A DNA stretch of 32,473 bases, taken from an uncultured Bacteriovoracaceae bacterium (GTDB taxonomy: Bacteria > Bdellovibrionota > Bacteriovoracia > Bacteriovoracales > Bacteriovoracaceae). The stretch's first letter is position 1; the number at the start of each line of letters is the position of its first letter. The translations under genes were made by a program, and so were the position numbers. Shown one piece after another: positions 1 to 7,611 of the stretch. The notes under the pieces were generated by a model. It did no database searches, was not told where the DNA came from, and was given only the letters and a program-made list of their open reading frames with translations. The stretch is taken from NCBI GenBank assembly GCA_938034385.1, contig CALHLC010000020.1:1-32473 (forward strand), read 5' to 3'.

Positions 1-304
1 TTCTCCTTGGTTGATTTTTTACAGCAATTTAATTTTGAATAAGTTGAAGACTATGTCTGTTTTTTTATGAATTTATCTATGAATTACGAGATGTGTTATA
101 GAGATTTATTGAGAAGTTTCCACTATTAACCGAGAAGACCGATTAGTGGACTTGTTCTCTCCACAAGAGAAAAGAATCAATGTAAATAATATGTAAAAAA
201 TAGAAAATCTACTCACCGAGTTATTTTGTCTTCTTTTCTTCCTTATTACAAGAGTAATTTTTAGATAATTTTCGAATTTGAAATAATTTCATGAAAGATC
301 ATAT
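1..304. other. gene-free left edge
   Basis: I see no convincing coding sequence here; the ORFs starting near 67 (+) and 292 (-) are about 20-24 codons with no ribosome binding site or recognisable peptide. Two short inverted repeats lie side by side: CCACTA (120-125) with TAGTGG (144-149), and TTCTCT (155-160) with AGAGAA (166-171). Neither is followed by a T-run on either strand, so they are not clear intrinsic terminators. The stretch is the 3' flank of the transaldolase gene, which reads leftwards. Confidence 0.5.
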
Positions 305-949
305 TTATTTGAGATTTTTATTATGATCAGCTAAAAACTTCTCCAAGCCAATATCAGTCAATGGATGCTTAATAAGTTGTTTGATTAACTTTGGAGGAAT
401 AGTAGCAACATCAGAACCAGCTAGCGCCACTTCTTTGACATGTTGAGTACTACGAATCGAAGCTGCTAAAATCTTAGTATCCATAGCAAAGTTTTCAAAA
501 ATTGTCTTAATTTCAAGGATTAGCTCAACTCCTGTATGACCAATATCATCTAATCTACCAATAAATGGACTTACATAAGTAGCACCATTTTTTGCTGCTA
601 ATAATGCTTGATTAGCAGAGAAAACTAAGGTGACATTTGTTCGAATTTGATTTGCACTAAACCAATGAGTGGCCTTAAGTCCATCAACAGTCATAGGAAC
701 TTTAATAACAACATTTTCATGAATCTTTGCTAGCTCTTTTCCTTCAGCTATCATTCCTTCAAAATCAGTAGCTATTACTTCTGCTGATATTGGCCCATCA
801 ATTATAGATGTAATTTCTTTAATAATATCTTTTTGATCTCCCCCCATTTTAGCAATGAGGCTAGGATTAGTAGTAACTCCATCAACAACTCCCCAACTTT
901 TCATTTCTCGAATCTCATCAATGTTTGCAGTGTCTATAAAGAATATCAT
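305..949 (-). CDS. tal: transaldolase (short TalC/MipB-type)
   Basis: Transaldolase of the non-oxidative pentose phosphate pathway, moving a dihydroxyacetone unit from sedoheptulose-7-P to glyceraldehyde-3-P in the cytosol. The 214-residue length is typical of the short single-barrel subfamily. The Schiff-base lysine is K83 in VVIKVPMT, and TTNPSLIAK (about 26-34) and TNVTLVFS (about 104-111) are family motifs. The subfamily also contains fructose-6-phosphate aldolases, which carry Gln and Tyr at two active-site positions. Here they are Glu57 (in ISAEV) and Phe129 (in [11 protein letters not shown]), which favours true transaldolase. The ATG is preceded by AGGAG at good spacing. A possible promoter, TTGCCA-17-TAAATT, lies upstream on the minus strand. 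The gene is monocistronic and diverges from the next gene. Confidence 0.95.
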   Translation of the reverse strand: MIFFIDTANIDEIREMKSWGVVDGVTTNPSLIAKMGGDQKDIIKEITSIIDGPISAEVIATDFEGMIAEGKELAKIHENVVIKVPMTVDGLKATHWFSANQIRTNVTLVFSANQALLAAKNGATYVSPFIGRLDDIGHTGVELILEIKTIFENFAMDTKILAASIRSTQHVKEVALAGSDVATIPPKLIKQLIKHPLTDIGLEKFLADHNKNLK

Positions 950-1118
950 TTTGGTCTCCTATTTTTATTTTAATTTATGTAAATCAAAAGAGAGTGGCAA
1001 ACCTATGAAGTATTTATTTAATGTTAGAAGCTTTAAGAGTTTTAGAGCGTTTCAATCAGTCTATCCTCACTCATACTAATTAAAGTTATTACTTTAAGCA
1101 CGAATCAAGGAGATAAAG

Positions 1119-2375
1119 ATGAAGCTTATATTCTTTCTATTACTTTCGATTAATTTAGTTGGTCATGCATCACCAATTGAAAAGTTTAACAAAAGATTTG
1201 TTATGGTCAAAAATGATGCCGGTCAATTGCAGTATATTAAAGCAAGAGGTGTGACTAATTCATTTAATTTGAATTTGTATATTCAAAATTTAAAAGAAGA
1301 AATTATTTCATTAAGAGATGATTTATTTGCTACCCCTGTTGGAATGACAAACTCTAAAAACGCAAAATTTATGATTGATCAAAGAATTAACTCATTTTTA
1401 GATGAGGTTGAAATTCAAGATGAGTATACTTTTGGAGCGACTAAAAGTTATGAAGAAAGTGTCAAGAGAAGATCAACATTGCAAAAGGCTTTAAAAAATC
1501 TCATAAAAGTGAATCTAAAAAAGGCGTTCGCTGAGTTAGATAAGAAAGAGATTATTTCTAATTTTATTAAAGAAATGAAGAATTATTATCAATTTCTAGA
1601 TGTCTCAGTTGTTGCTCAGCCTAATCGGAACCAGTTCTATTATAAGAAAAAAATTGCAAATAAAGTGTTTAAAACAGCTATCAATTTTGCGAAGAAAAAG
1701 CTTAATAATATACCTTATATAGACCTTGCAACTTTTATCTTTTTTGAAGCAGAAAAGAGAGTAATAGAGCAAAGAATTATTTCTCAAAATATTCTTCTAT
1801 ACTATTTATCAAATCATGAATCAGAATTAGGACTAAGTGCTATAGAAGTAGATAATGTAGTCTCTTCTATCTATGAATCTAGAATAGGATTTGATGGTTA
1901 CATGGAATCTAAAAAAGCTCAAAAAACTTGGGGCGATTATGGATGGAAAATCTTTGATTCTATGGCAAGGGGAGCTAAAGCAAAGGCTAAGAAATTTGAA
2001 CAACTTAGTAATGATTTCTCAAATTTAGATTTTATTTTTTATAACGGATACACTCAAAAAGAAGAGAAAGTTATTTATAATTTAGCAGTAAATGCACATC
2101 AATTTTCGGCAAAACCATCAATTGCTTTTTACTACGATAAGCCTAACAAAGTAAGATCACTACGAGCAATGGTTAAACTAGGACAAATTGGTCTTGGATT
2201 TTTACCAAGAGTTCCTTCGGTTATAAAAAGACAAATTCATAACTTTGCAAACTCGTGGCATGTAAAGCAGGGATTATCGGATGCGTTTTTATATGCATAC
2301 TTTGAAGCAGCTGATGATAAAGACGAGAAAAAAGCTATCAAAGCTCAAATTTCAAATCCATATCTGAAGTTATAA
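1119..2375 (+). CDS. secreted protein of unknown function
   Basis: I do not recognise this 418-residue protein. It begins with a short Sec signal peptide (about residues 1-17, hydrophobic core IFFLLLSINLVG, likely cleaved near HAS). The rest is soluble, rich in Lys, Glu and Phe, and probably largely helical, with no transmembrane segment, haem motif or Cys pattern. Two basic stretches (KKKIANKVFKTAINFAKKKL near 176-195 and the GAKAKAKKFEQL region near 285-296) stand out. The start is well supported by CAAGGAGATAAAGATG. The gene stands alone: the upstream gene diverges and a strong hairpin terminator follows the stop. A periplasmic or exported lineage-specific role is inference only. Confidence 0.8.
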   Translation: MKLIFFLLLSINLVGHASPIEKFNKRFVMVKNDAGQLQYIKARGVTNSFNLNLYIQNLKEEIISLRDDLFATPVGMTNSKNAKFMIDQRINSFLDEVEIQDEYTFGATKSYEESVKRRSTLQKALKNLIKVNLKKAFAELDKKEIISNFIKEMKNYYQFLDVSVVAQPNRNQFYYKKKIANKVFKTAINFAKKKLNNIPYIDLATFIFFEAEKRVIEQRIISQNILLYYLSNHESELGLSAIEVDNVVSSIYESRIGFDGYMESKKAQKTWGDYGWKIFDSMARGAKAKAKKFEQLSNDFSNLDFIFYNGYTQKEEKVIYNLAVNAHQFSAKPSIAFYYDKPNKVRSLRAMVKLGQIGLGFLPRVPSVIKRQIHNFANSWHVKQGLSDAFLYAYFEAADDKDEKKAIKAQISNPYLKL

Positions 2376-2389
2376 TAGAAATATTTATT

Positions 2390-2423
2390 AATAGGAGTAC
2401 TTGAAAATAGTACTTCTATTTTT
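2390..2423 (+). terminator. intrinsic terminator after the secreted orphan
   Basis: A 12-bp stem, AATAGGAGTACT (2390-2401) against AGTACTTCTATT (2409-2420) with one G-T pair, encloses the 7-nt loop TGAAAAT and runs into TTTTT ending at 2423. It ends the plus-strand gene stopping at 2375. The opposing cytochrome gene stops at 2422-2424, directly against it. Confidence 0.85.
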
Positions 2424-2808
2424 AGAACGAATCTATGTGAGCAGCGATATCTTGAATAAGACAAGAATCAAGATTCTTCAAATCCTCCATCTGACTTGGC
2501 GGATTTATTTTAATTGTTTCAAAAATCGTTTCATCACTTGATCCAATAATTGATCCATATAAGGCTCCTGAACCATCAGCTCCATGGCAAGAAATACAAT
2601 TATTATCAAAGTAGTATTTAGCACCCTTTGTTGCATCTCCTAAATGTCTATCAATTGGCTCACAATCTCCTGTTGGTCTAGTGGTCGAAGTAGTTGTTGA
2701 TCCTACCACTATAGGAGGTGTAGCATTAATAGGTTTTTTTCCAATAAGTGACGAGGAAAGAAAAGACTTACAAGAAAATAGAGTAAATACAAGGATTAAA
2801 AATTTCAT
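2422..2808 (-). CDS. lipid-anchored monohaem cytochrome c
   Basis: Small class I c-type cytochrome, a periplasmic electron carrier tethered by a lipid. The 128-residue product has an n-region and hydrophobic core ending in the lipobox LFSC (Cys13). A Ser/Thr/Pro-rich linker follows to about residue 46, then one haem-binding motif CISCH at 71-75. The likely distal Met ligand is in PPSQMEDL near residue 106. The cytochrome domain is short (about 75 residues). It is the second gene of a pair: its ATG overlaps the stop of the upstream cytochrome by one base (TAATG), which implies translational coupling. The redox partner cannot be read from sequence; the ccsA/resB maturation genes lie about 3.3 kb away. 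Confidence 0.9.
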   Translation of the reverse strand: MKFLILVFTLFSCKSFLSSSLIGKKPINATPPIVVGSTTTSTTRPTGDCEPIDRHLGDATKGAKYYFDNNCISCHGADGSGALYGSIIGSSDETIFETIKINPPSQMEDLKNLDSCLIQDIAAHIDSF

Positions 2809-3170
2809 TATAAAGTCCTAATGTAAGAGATGATATCTGTAATTTCTTGAGGAGAATAAGAAAAATCTGGCATTGTTATACCGCCAGAGCTTCTACCATT
2901 TGTTATAGCATTTTCAATTTGGGCATTTGACTTTGATTTTAAATCAACTGAAGTTACGGCAGTGGATGTTGCACCAGTTCCCGCTCCATCAGTTCCATGG
3001 CATTTAATACAAGCATCTTGACCTGCAAGTCCGTTAATATAGATAGTATTACCATTTGAAATATCTCCAGTTAAAGTTGTATCTGGAGTACCATTGCTAC
3101 TAGAAGTAGAAGGTGATTTACTTCCACAAGAAAGTAAAAATAAAGATAATATTATAAATAAAATTTTCAT
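2808..3170 (-). CDS. lipid-anchored monohaem cytochrome c
   Basis: First gene of a two-cytochrome operon. The 120-residue product has a lipoprotein signal peptide ending in LLSC (Cys15) and a low-complexity Ser/Thr/Gly linker (about 16-36). A class I cytochrome c domain follows, with CIKCH at 54-58 and a likely Met ligand in GGITMPDF near residue 100. The C-terminal helix SPQEITDIISYIRTL is typical of this fold. It is similar in plan to the gene just downstream, and the two were probably produced by duplication, although the linkers differ. Both are predicted to be maturated by the System II proteins of this window. Confidence 0.92.
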   Translation of the reverse strand: MKILFIILSLFLLSCGSKSPSTSSSNGTPDTTLTGDISNGNTIYINGLAGQDACIKCHGTDGAGTGATSTAVTSVDLKSKSNAQIENAITNGRSSGGITMPDFSYSPQEITDIISYIRTL

Positions 3171-3336
3171 AGTTTATTTTAATTTAAGTTAGTTATAGTT
3201 GTATATAGGGTATAATTTTCTGTTTTTAGTCCAAAACTCTTTTCATATTTCATTTATGCAATATTCTGCAGTCCTTTCAATAATTATCAATTTTAAACTG
3301 TAGATTCTGGAAATACTTTTCAACAAAGGAGTTTAA

Positions 3337-4308
3337 ATGAAAGGTTTTTTATTTATAGTGATTTATATATTTTGGTCATTAAACTTACAAGCAAGGCCAG
3401 TTCTATCCAGTCCAATTGGGAGTCGAAGTACTGATGTGAGAGTACAATTATATCCAGATCATCAAGATAGAAATTTATTTTATTATTTCTCTGATAGTTC
3501 AGCTCTTGTTAAAGATGATTATGGTTATCCAAAGTTTTCTTATACTTTTACTCCTGAATTTGGATATTTTTCTGCAACAGTCAAACGACAAAATTCTGCT
3601 TCATTTCAACAAAAATTAAAAATTTTTCTAGAAAAAAATAATAAAAGAAGAATTGCTCATTTGCCTATTTATACATCTTCACTTGAATCACAAAGAGGAG
3701 GATTGATAGATTCCTATTATCATGCCCCTTTTGGAGCTCCAGTTGGAGCTGAAATGGGTTTTTCAGGCGAGGCAAAGGGTAGCAAGGCTCTCATTTTAGC
3801 TCGTTCGTTAAAGAATAGAAATAGTCTAAGGTTACAAAATTGTTACAACACTCTAGGACTTTCAGATCACCTTGATGGTCAGATCACAATTAATATGAAG
3901 GAAACTTATAAAGAGTTTAACGCTAGATTGAAAGCGAAAGCTTGGTTTCTAGGTGCAGATATTAAAGGGATAGTTAGAAAGCTTGTTCAAAATCATACCA
4001 TTCAGATTCAGACTAATGGCGGCAATGGTGAAGATGAAGGATATATCAGAGAAGTCTCTAATAGATTAGTAGAAAAGTTCATGACTCCTCTTGATTATAA
4101 GAATACATCACTTGACATGAAAGATAAAAAGAAAAAAAGTTTTTTAGATCTAAAGTTTAAAATGAATATTCAAGATATTTCAAAGCTAGTGAATATTAAA
4201 TATAGAATTCAAAAAAGAGTAGAGATGGAACTAAAAAGATGTTCACCTATAGAAACAGGGTCAATAACAAAGTTTTATGATGAAGTTGTACAAAAAGTAG
4301 AACTATAA
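3337..4308 (+). CDS. secreted protein, first paralogue of a four-gene cassette
   Basis: A 323-residue exported protein of unknown function. A signal peptide spans about residues 1-19 (cleavage likely after LQA). The mature N-terminus contains the pattern YPDHQDRNLFYYFS followed by a D-x-x-G-Y-P-x-F-S stretch, then mixed strand-rich sequence and a Lys-rich C-terminal third. The same pattern (YPDHENVNLFYATP, then PLFSY) occurs in the last gene of the cassette. Further similarity, SLxSxLPxxxSxLxxE-like and an NC-x(14)-I-x-ET/KET segment, runs over most of their length, so the two are paralogues. ATG is preceded by AAAGGAG. The next gene starts 9 bases after the stop with its own GGAG. Location is probably periplasm or outer-membrane surface; function is not identifiable. 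Confidence 0.82.
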   Translation: MKGFLFIVIYIFWSLNLQARPVLSSPIGSRSTDVRVQLYPDHQDRNLFYYFSDSSALVKDDYGYPKFSYTFTPEFGYFSATVKRQNSASFQQKLKIFLEKNNKRRIAHLPIYTSSLESQRGGLIDSYYHAPFGAPVGAEMGFSGEAKGSKALILARSLKNRNSLRLQNCYNTLGLSDHLDGQITINMKETYKEFNARLKAKAWFLGADIKGIVRKLVQNHTIQIQTNGGNGEDEGYIREVSNRLVEKFMTPLDYKNTSLDMKDKKKKSFLDLKFKMNIQDISKLVNIKYRIQKRVEMELKRCSPIETGSITKFYDEVVQKVEL

Positions 4309-4317
4309 GGAGTAAAG

Positions 4318-5139
4318 ATGAAGTTTTTATATTTAATTATTTTTTCAAGTATTAGTTTTTCTCAAAATATGGATTATTGGGTCGATGAGTTTCAAGAAAG
4401 AATTTATTTCGTTCCTAGAGTAGAGATGAATATTTCTTTAATACTTACCAAAGTATCTTCACAAAAGTGGGGACGTTTAGTGATAGATACCCAGTACACC
4501 GATGAAGGTTTAAATAATGATCCCGAATATTTAAAGTTAAAAGAAAAATATTCTGACTTTTCATTCCAAGCAATCAATTCAGAATTAAACTTTTCCGAAA
4601 TAGCAGAGATTAGATTATCTGTTTTAGGTAAGAAAAAGAAAGTTCAATTGAGACCAGGTGTTTTGGGACCATATTTTCATGCTTGGTTTGATCTAAATAA
4701 GAATGAAACACAAAAAATAAGAGAAATGGCCTTAGGGAAAAAGAAACTTGTCGAAATAAATGCTGAACTATTTGCACAATTCAAGATCAATATGATTTTG
4801 GAGAAATATGAAATCTCTAATGCTATATGTGAGAAATTATTTTCTCAAGGTTCAAGTACATATGAAGTCTTTCAGCAGTATTTTTTAGCTGTCGATAAAA
4901 TAAAAGAAACAAGTTTTAAATATTTATCAACGTATAAGGATCTAAAAAATCAGATTCTTAATCGGTGTTTAATGCAAGACTTAAATATTCAAATAAATTC
5001 TTTCGATGACTTGTTAAAATTAAAGCTATATCAAAATGATGAGAGCGAAACTATTGAAGGGAGAACAATAGAGATTCAAAGAAGAAGAGAGAGAATTAAG
5101 CTAAAATTAATGGAAGTTAGTTATGAGGAGTTAGATTAG
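4318..5139 (+). CDS. secreted protein, cassette gene 2
   Basis: A 273-residue exported protein that I cannot assign. The signal peptide MKFLYLIIFSSISFSQ is probably cleaved near SFS/SQN. The mature part starts with an aromatic, strand-rich stretch (YWVDEFQERIYFVPRVEMN) and ends in a charged helical region with Arg/Lys/Glu repeats. A middle segment (GPYFHAWFDLNKNETQKIRE, about 121-140) loosely resembles the corresponding region of the two flanking paralogues, so it may be a distant third member; this needs profile comparison. It is preceded by TAAGGAGTAAAGATG, and its stop overlaps the next start by one base (TAGTG), so translation is coupled. Confidence 0.8.
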   Translation: MKFLYLIIFSSISFSQNMDYWVDEFQERIYFVPRVEMNISLILTKVSSQKWGRLVIDTQYTDEGLNNDPEYLKLKEKYSDFSFQAINSELNFSEIAEIRLSVLGKKKKVQLRPGVLGPYFHAWFDLNKNETQKIREMALGKKKLVEINAELFAQFKINMILEKYEISNAICEKLFSQGSSTYEVFQQYFLAVDKIKETSFKYLSTYKDLKNQILNRCLMQDLNIQINSFDDLLKLKLYQNDESETIEGRTIEIQRRRERIKLKLMEVSYEELD

Positions 5140-5435
5140 TGAAATATTTATTTTTATTTCTAACCATGTTTTCTTGTAACCAAGCTGAAATAACAACTAA
5201 GGATAAAGGCTCAAAAGAATTTTCAGATGGACAGACATTCTCAAATAAATTTGAAAAAGACTCCTTCAAATTTTTGGAAAATCAATCAATGGATCAATTG
5301 GAGCTATCTTTAATACTAGTTAAAGATTTATCTTCTAGAAACCCAGATGATGATTATTTAAAAACCCTTGATGAAAGTTTAGATTTGGAGTGTATTAATG
5401 GAATTTGTAAGATCTCAAAAAAGGAACATTTATGA
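5139..5435 (+). CDS. small lipoprotein, cassette gene 3
   Basis: A 98-residue lipoprotein of unknown function. The N-terminus MKYLFLFLTMFSCNQ holds a lipobox (MFSC, Cys13). Position +2 is Asn rather than Asp, so outer-membrane sorting would be expected if Lol rules of enterobacteria apply. The rest is acidic and polar, with a C-terminal LECINGICKISKKEHL carrying two cysteines that could pair. The start is GTG, placed by the TAGTG overlap with the stop of gene 2. The end overlaps the next ATG by four bases (ATGA). This tight packing argues that the product works with the flanking secreted proteins, perhaps as their membrane anchor. Confidence 0.78.
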   Translation: MKYLFLFLTMFSCNQAEITTKDKGSKEFSDGQTFSNKFEKDSFKFLENQSMDQLELSLILVKDLSSRNPDDDYLKTLDESLDLECINGICKISKKEHL

Positions 5436-6118
5436 AATATATATTATTAATGCTTTTTAATTTTGCTTATGCCCTTCCAATACTTGATCAATCAGCTGGA
5501 AGTGGACATTTGGTATTTGTTTATCCAGACCATGAAAATGTAAACCTGTTTTATGCAACGCCCACAAGTGTAGAAATTGCTAAGGATAATGTGACCAATA
5601 CTCCACTTTTTTCCTATCAAGAGTATAGAAATCATTGTTCCAAGATTAGATTAAAAAAATGCCATTCTAGAGCAATTATTAGGGTTTTACTAAAGCCAAA
5701 GTTTGAAAAGTTATCACTTGATAAAATTAGAAAGAATTTATTAGAAATATCTAATGATCCGGTAATTACTTCACTGCCTTTTATTGAGTCAGAGTTAAAT
5801 CTTGAAAAATCTTTTAGAGAAATTAACCATGATTTAACATTTTGTAATCATAGAGCAGGGCAAGCGGGGAGCTATCAAGCTTGCGTTATCCACCTAACAG
5901 AGACAGGTGTTAAATTAAAAAGGAAGTTTTTAACAAAAGCAATGACCTTAATGGTTCATTTTGATTTTAAAGTAAGAGGGGTCCTTTCTAATCTTGACAA
6001 GAGTTTTAATATATCACAAAAAAGTTTTGGCGTTGGAGGAAGTTTAGGAGGTAGTATTTTAAAGTACTATCCTCATTTATTTAAAGATGCTGATGGCAAT
6101 ATTATTAAAGATCTTTAG
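5432..6118 (+). CDS. secreted protein, second paralogue of the cassette
   Basis: A 228-residue exported protein related to the first gene of the operon. A short signal peptide (MKYILLMLFNFAYA) leads into LPILDQSAGSGHLVFV and the shared YPDHENVNLFYATP motif, then PLFSY. It lacks about 95 residues of the longer paralogue, mostly the C-terminal Lys-rich part, and ends with a Gly-rich GVGGSLGGS and a short acidic tail. Four cysteines in the central part (NHCSKIRLKKCHS, TFCNH, QACVIH) suggest disulfides in an oxidising compartment. The ATG overlaps the lipoprotein gene by ATGA. The cassette ends at a strong hairpin just downstream. Confidence 0.8.
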   Translation: MKYILLMLFNFAYALPILDQSAGSGHLVFVYPDHENVNLFYATPTSVEIAKDNVTNTPLFSYQEYRNHCSKIRLKKCHSRAIIRVLLKPKFEKLSLDKIRKNLLEISNDPVITSLPFIESELNLEKSFREINHDLTFCNHRAGQAGSYQACVIHLTETGVKLKRKFLTKAMTLMVHFDFKVRGVLSNLDKSFNISQKSFGVGGSLGGSILKYYPHLFKDADGNIIKDL

Positions 6119-6124
6119 CTATAA

Positions 6125-6154
6125 AAACTAAGCTTACCTAGGTGAGCTTAGTTT
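6125..6154. terminator. bidirectional intrinsic terminator
   Basis: Perfect 10-bp arms AAACTAAGCT (6125-6134) and AGCTTAGTTT (6145-6154), extendable inwards to about 13 pairs around a CTAG loop. On the minus strand the stem is followed by TTTTTAT, ideal for ending the ccsA operon; on the plus strand by TTTCATTT, ending the secreted cassette. It sits between convergent stop codons at 6118 and 6154. Confidence 0.85.
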
Positions 6155-7611
6155 CATTTAAGATTTTGAGGACTTTTATGTGGAAGGTAGTACAGAACTA
6201 TTATAATAGTCTGAACAAGAAATAATGAACCTATAAAAATAGCTCCTCCTTCACTAAATCCATAAGAATGTAGTCCAGAAGCTAGTATATAATTCACGCC
6301 AAACCAGGCCATAATAATGCTCATAAAAGCTGCAGCAATCATAGGAATAAAGTTTTTATTATTAATCCATGAAGAATACTTTCCATGTAAAATTGCCATA
6401 TAGATAAGTAAAGCAATCAAGCTCCATGTTTCTTTAGGGTCCCAGCCCCAGAATCTTCCCCATGAATAATCGGCCCAAATTCCACCTAGGATAATTCCAG
6501 CAGCTAGCATGACGACACCAATTTGAACACATTGATAGATAATTTTTGTCTGTCTGAGAGGTGATTCTACTTTTATGCCAAGACGTCTTTTTAGAATAAA
6601 AATATTTGCCAATATCCAACTTATAGCAAGTGCAGCGTAAGATAAAATGATAGTTGTAACATGGGTACTTAACCAAAAGTTATCTCTTAATACTGGAACT
6701 AAAGGTGAGATAGATGGCTCAAGCATATTATTAGCAAAGTTCATCATAAATAAACATAAAATGTTATAACTAATTCCTGCCAGTAAAAAGATTTTATCTT
6801 TTTTTACAATGGTCAAAATCAATGCAATCAATGCTGCTCCAAATCCAGAAAACATAACTGTTTCATACATATTGGTAATAGGAGCTCTCCCGGAAATGTA
6901 AACTCTTAAGCCAATAGTTAAGACTTGTATTGCAAGAGCAATAATTGATAAAAAAATTCCAAGGTTTGGTTTTTTTAATATAGATAAAGCAAAAATAGCA
7001 AAAATAATAAACAGTATTGCTATGCTAAATGGATGATACATAAAAAGGTAATGCTCTAGAATGTGAGCATTTCCTATTTGTTCATTTTCTATAAAGTGCC
7101 CTTTGAATGTTTCAAAGTCTAGGTCTTTTAATTCAAACCACTTGCCATTGGTATCGATCACTGAGAACAAAGACCCATTTTTTAAAGATTGAAAAAGATT
7201 CATTCTGCTGGATATTTTATTTAATTCTTTTTTATATGAATTGTTTTCTTTAATACCGGCCCAGGCCGAACGAATCTCCATTTCTTGCCCTTCTAATTCA
7301 CTAAAGACAAGTGATGTTTTTGAAGTATCCATTTTTAAAAGTTCTTTAGCGTCAATGTATTCAACCCTTAAAGGTACATCAAGATGTTGACCTTGATTAA
7401 AAACATTTAAAGCTAAGAGGCAGGTTGCTTTTACGCGACTCATACCTAAAGGTTTCTTCTCAGGAGTCAAAAATTTCATCGTTTCAAGAGCGAAGACTGA
7501 AAAAGGTTTAATTCTTCCTTGAGACAGAACAGGGATTTTGTCTATGTCTTGATCACAAAGACTATTTGCATGAGAAAATAGAGAAAATAAAATTATCGCT
7601 AAAAACTTCAT
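6154..7611 (-). CDS. ccsA: cytochrome c biogenesis protein CcsA
   Basis: Haem-handling half of the System II cytochrome c synthase, which delivers haem to apocytochromes on the outer face of the inner membrane. I place the start at the ATG at 7611, which forms an ATGA overlap with the stop of resB and gives a 485-residue protein with a hydrophobic leader. An upstream in-frame extension of 32 residues is a basic stretch within resB and is unlikely. The N-terminal third (about 17-190) is a soluble domain containing IPVLSQGRIKPF, followed by about eight membrane segments. The signature WGWDPKETW is at about 388-396, with candidate haem-ligand histidines H317 (STHV) and H448 (GLHSYG). RAPITNMYE near 242 is also conserved in the family. 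Confidence 0.95.
   Translation of the reverse strand: MKFLAIILFSLFSHANSLCDQDIDKIPVLSQGRIKPFSVFALETMKFLTPEKKPLGMSRVKATCLLALNVFNQGQHLDVPLRVEYIDAKELLKMDTSKTSLVFSELEGQEMEIRSAWAGIKENNSYKKELNKISSRMNLFQSLKNGSLFSVIDTNGKWFELKDLDFETFKGHFIENEQIGNAHILEHYLFMYHPFSIAILFIIFAIFALSILKKPNLGIFLSIIALAIQVLTIGLRVYISGRAPITNMYETVMFSGFGAALIALILTIVKKDKIFLLAGISYNILCLFMMNFANNMLEPSISPLVPVLRDNFWLSTHVTTIILSYAALAISWILANIFILKRRLGIKVESPLRQTKIIYQCVQIGVVMLAAGIILGGIWADYSWGRFWGWDPKETWSLIALLIYMAILHGKYSSWINNKNFIPMIAAAFMSIIMAWFGVNYILASGLHSYGFSEGGAIFIGSLFLVQTIIIVLYYLPHKSPQNLK

Noticed and set aside
855-1079. 74-codon ORF on the plus strand over the 5' end of the transaldolase gene
   Set aside because: Most of it is antisense to tal; the part beyond has no ribosome binding site and its product looks random.
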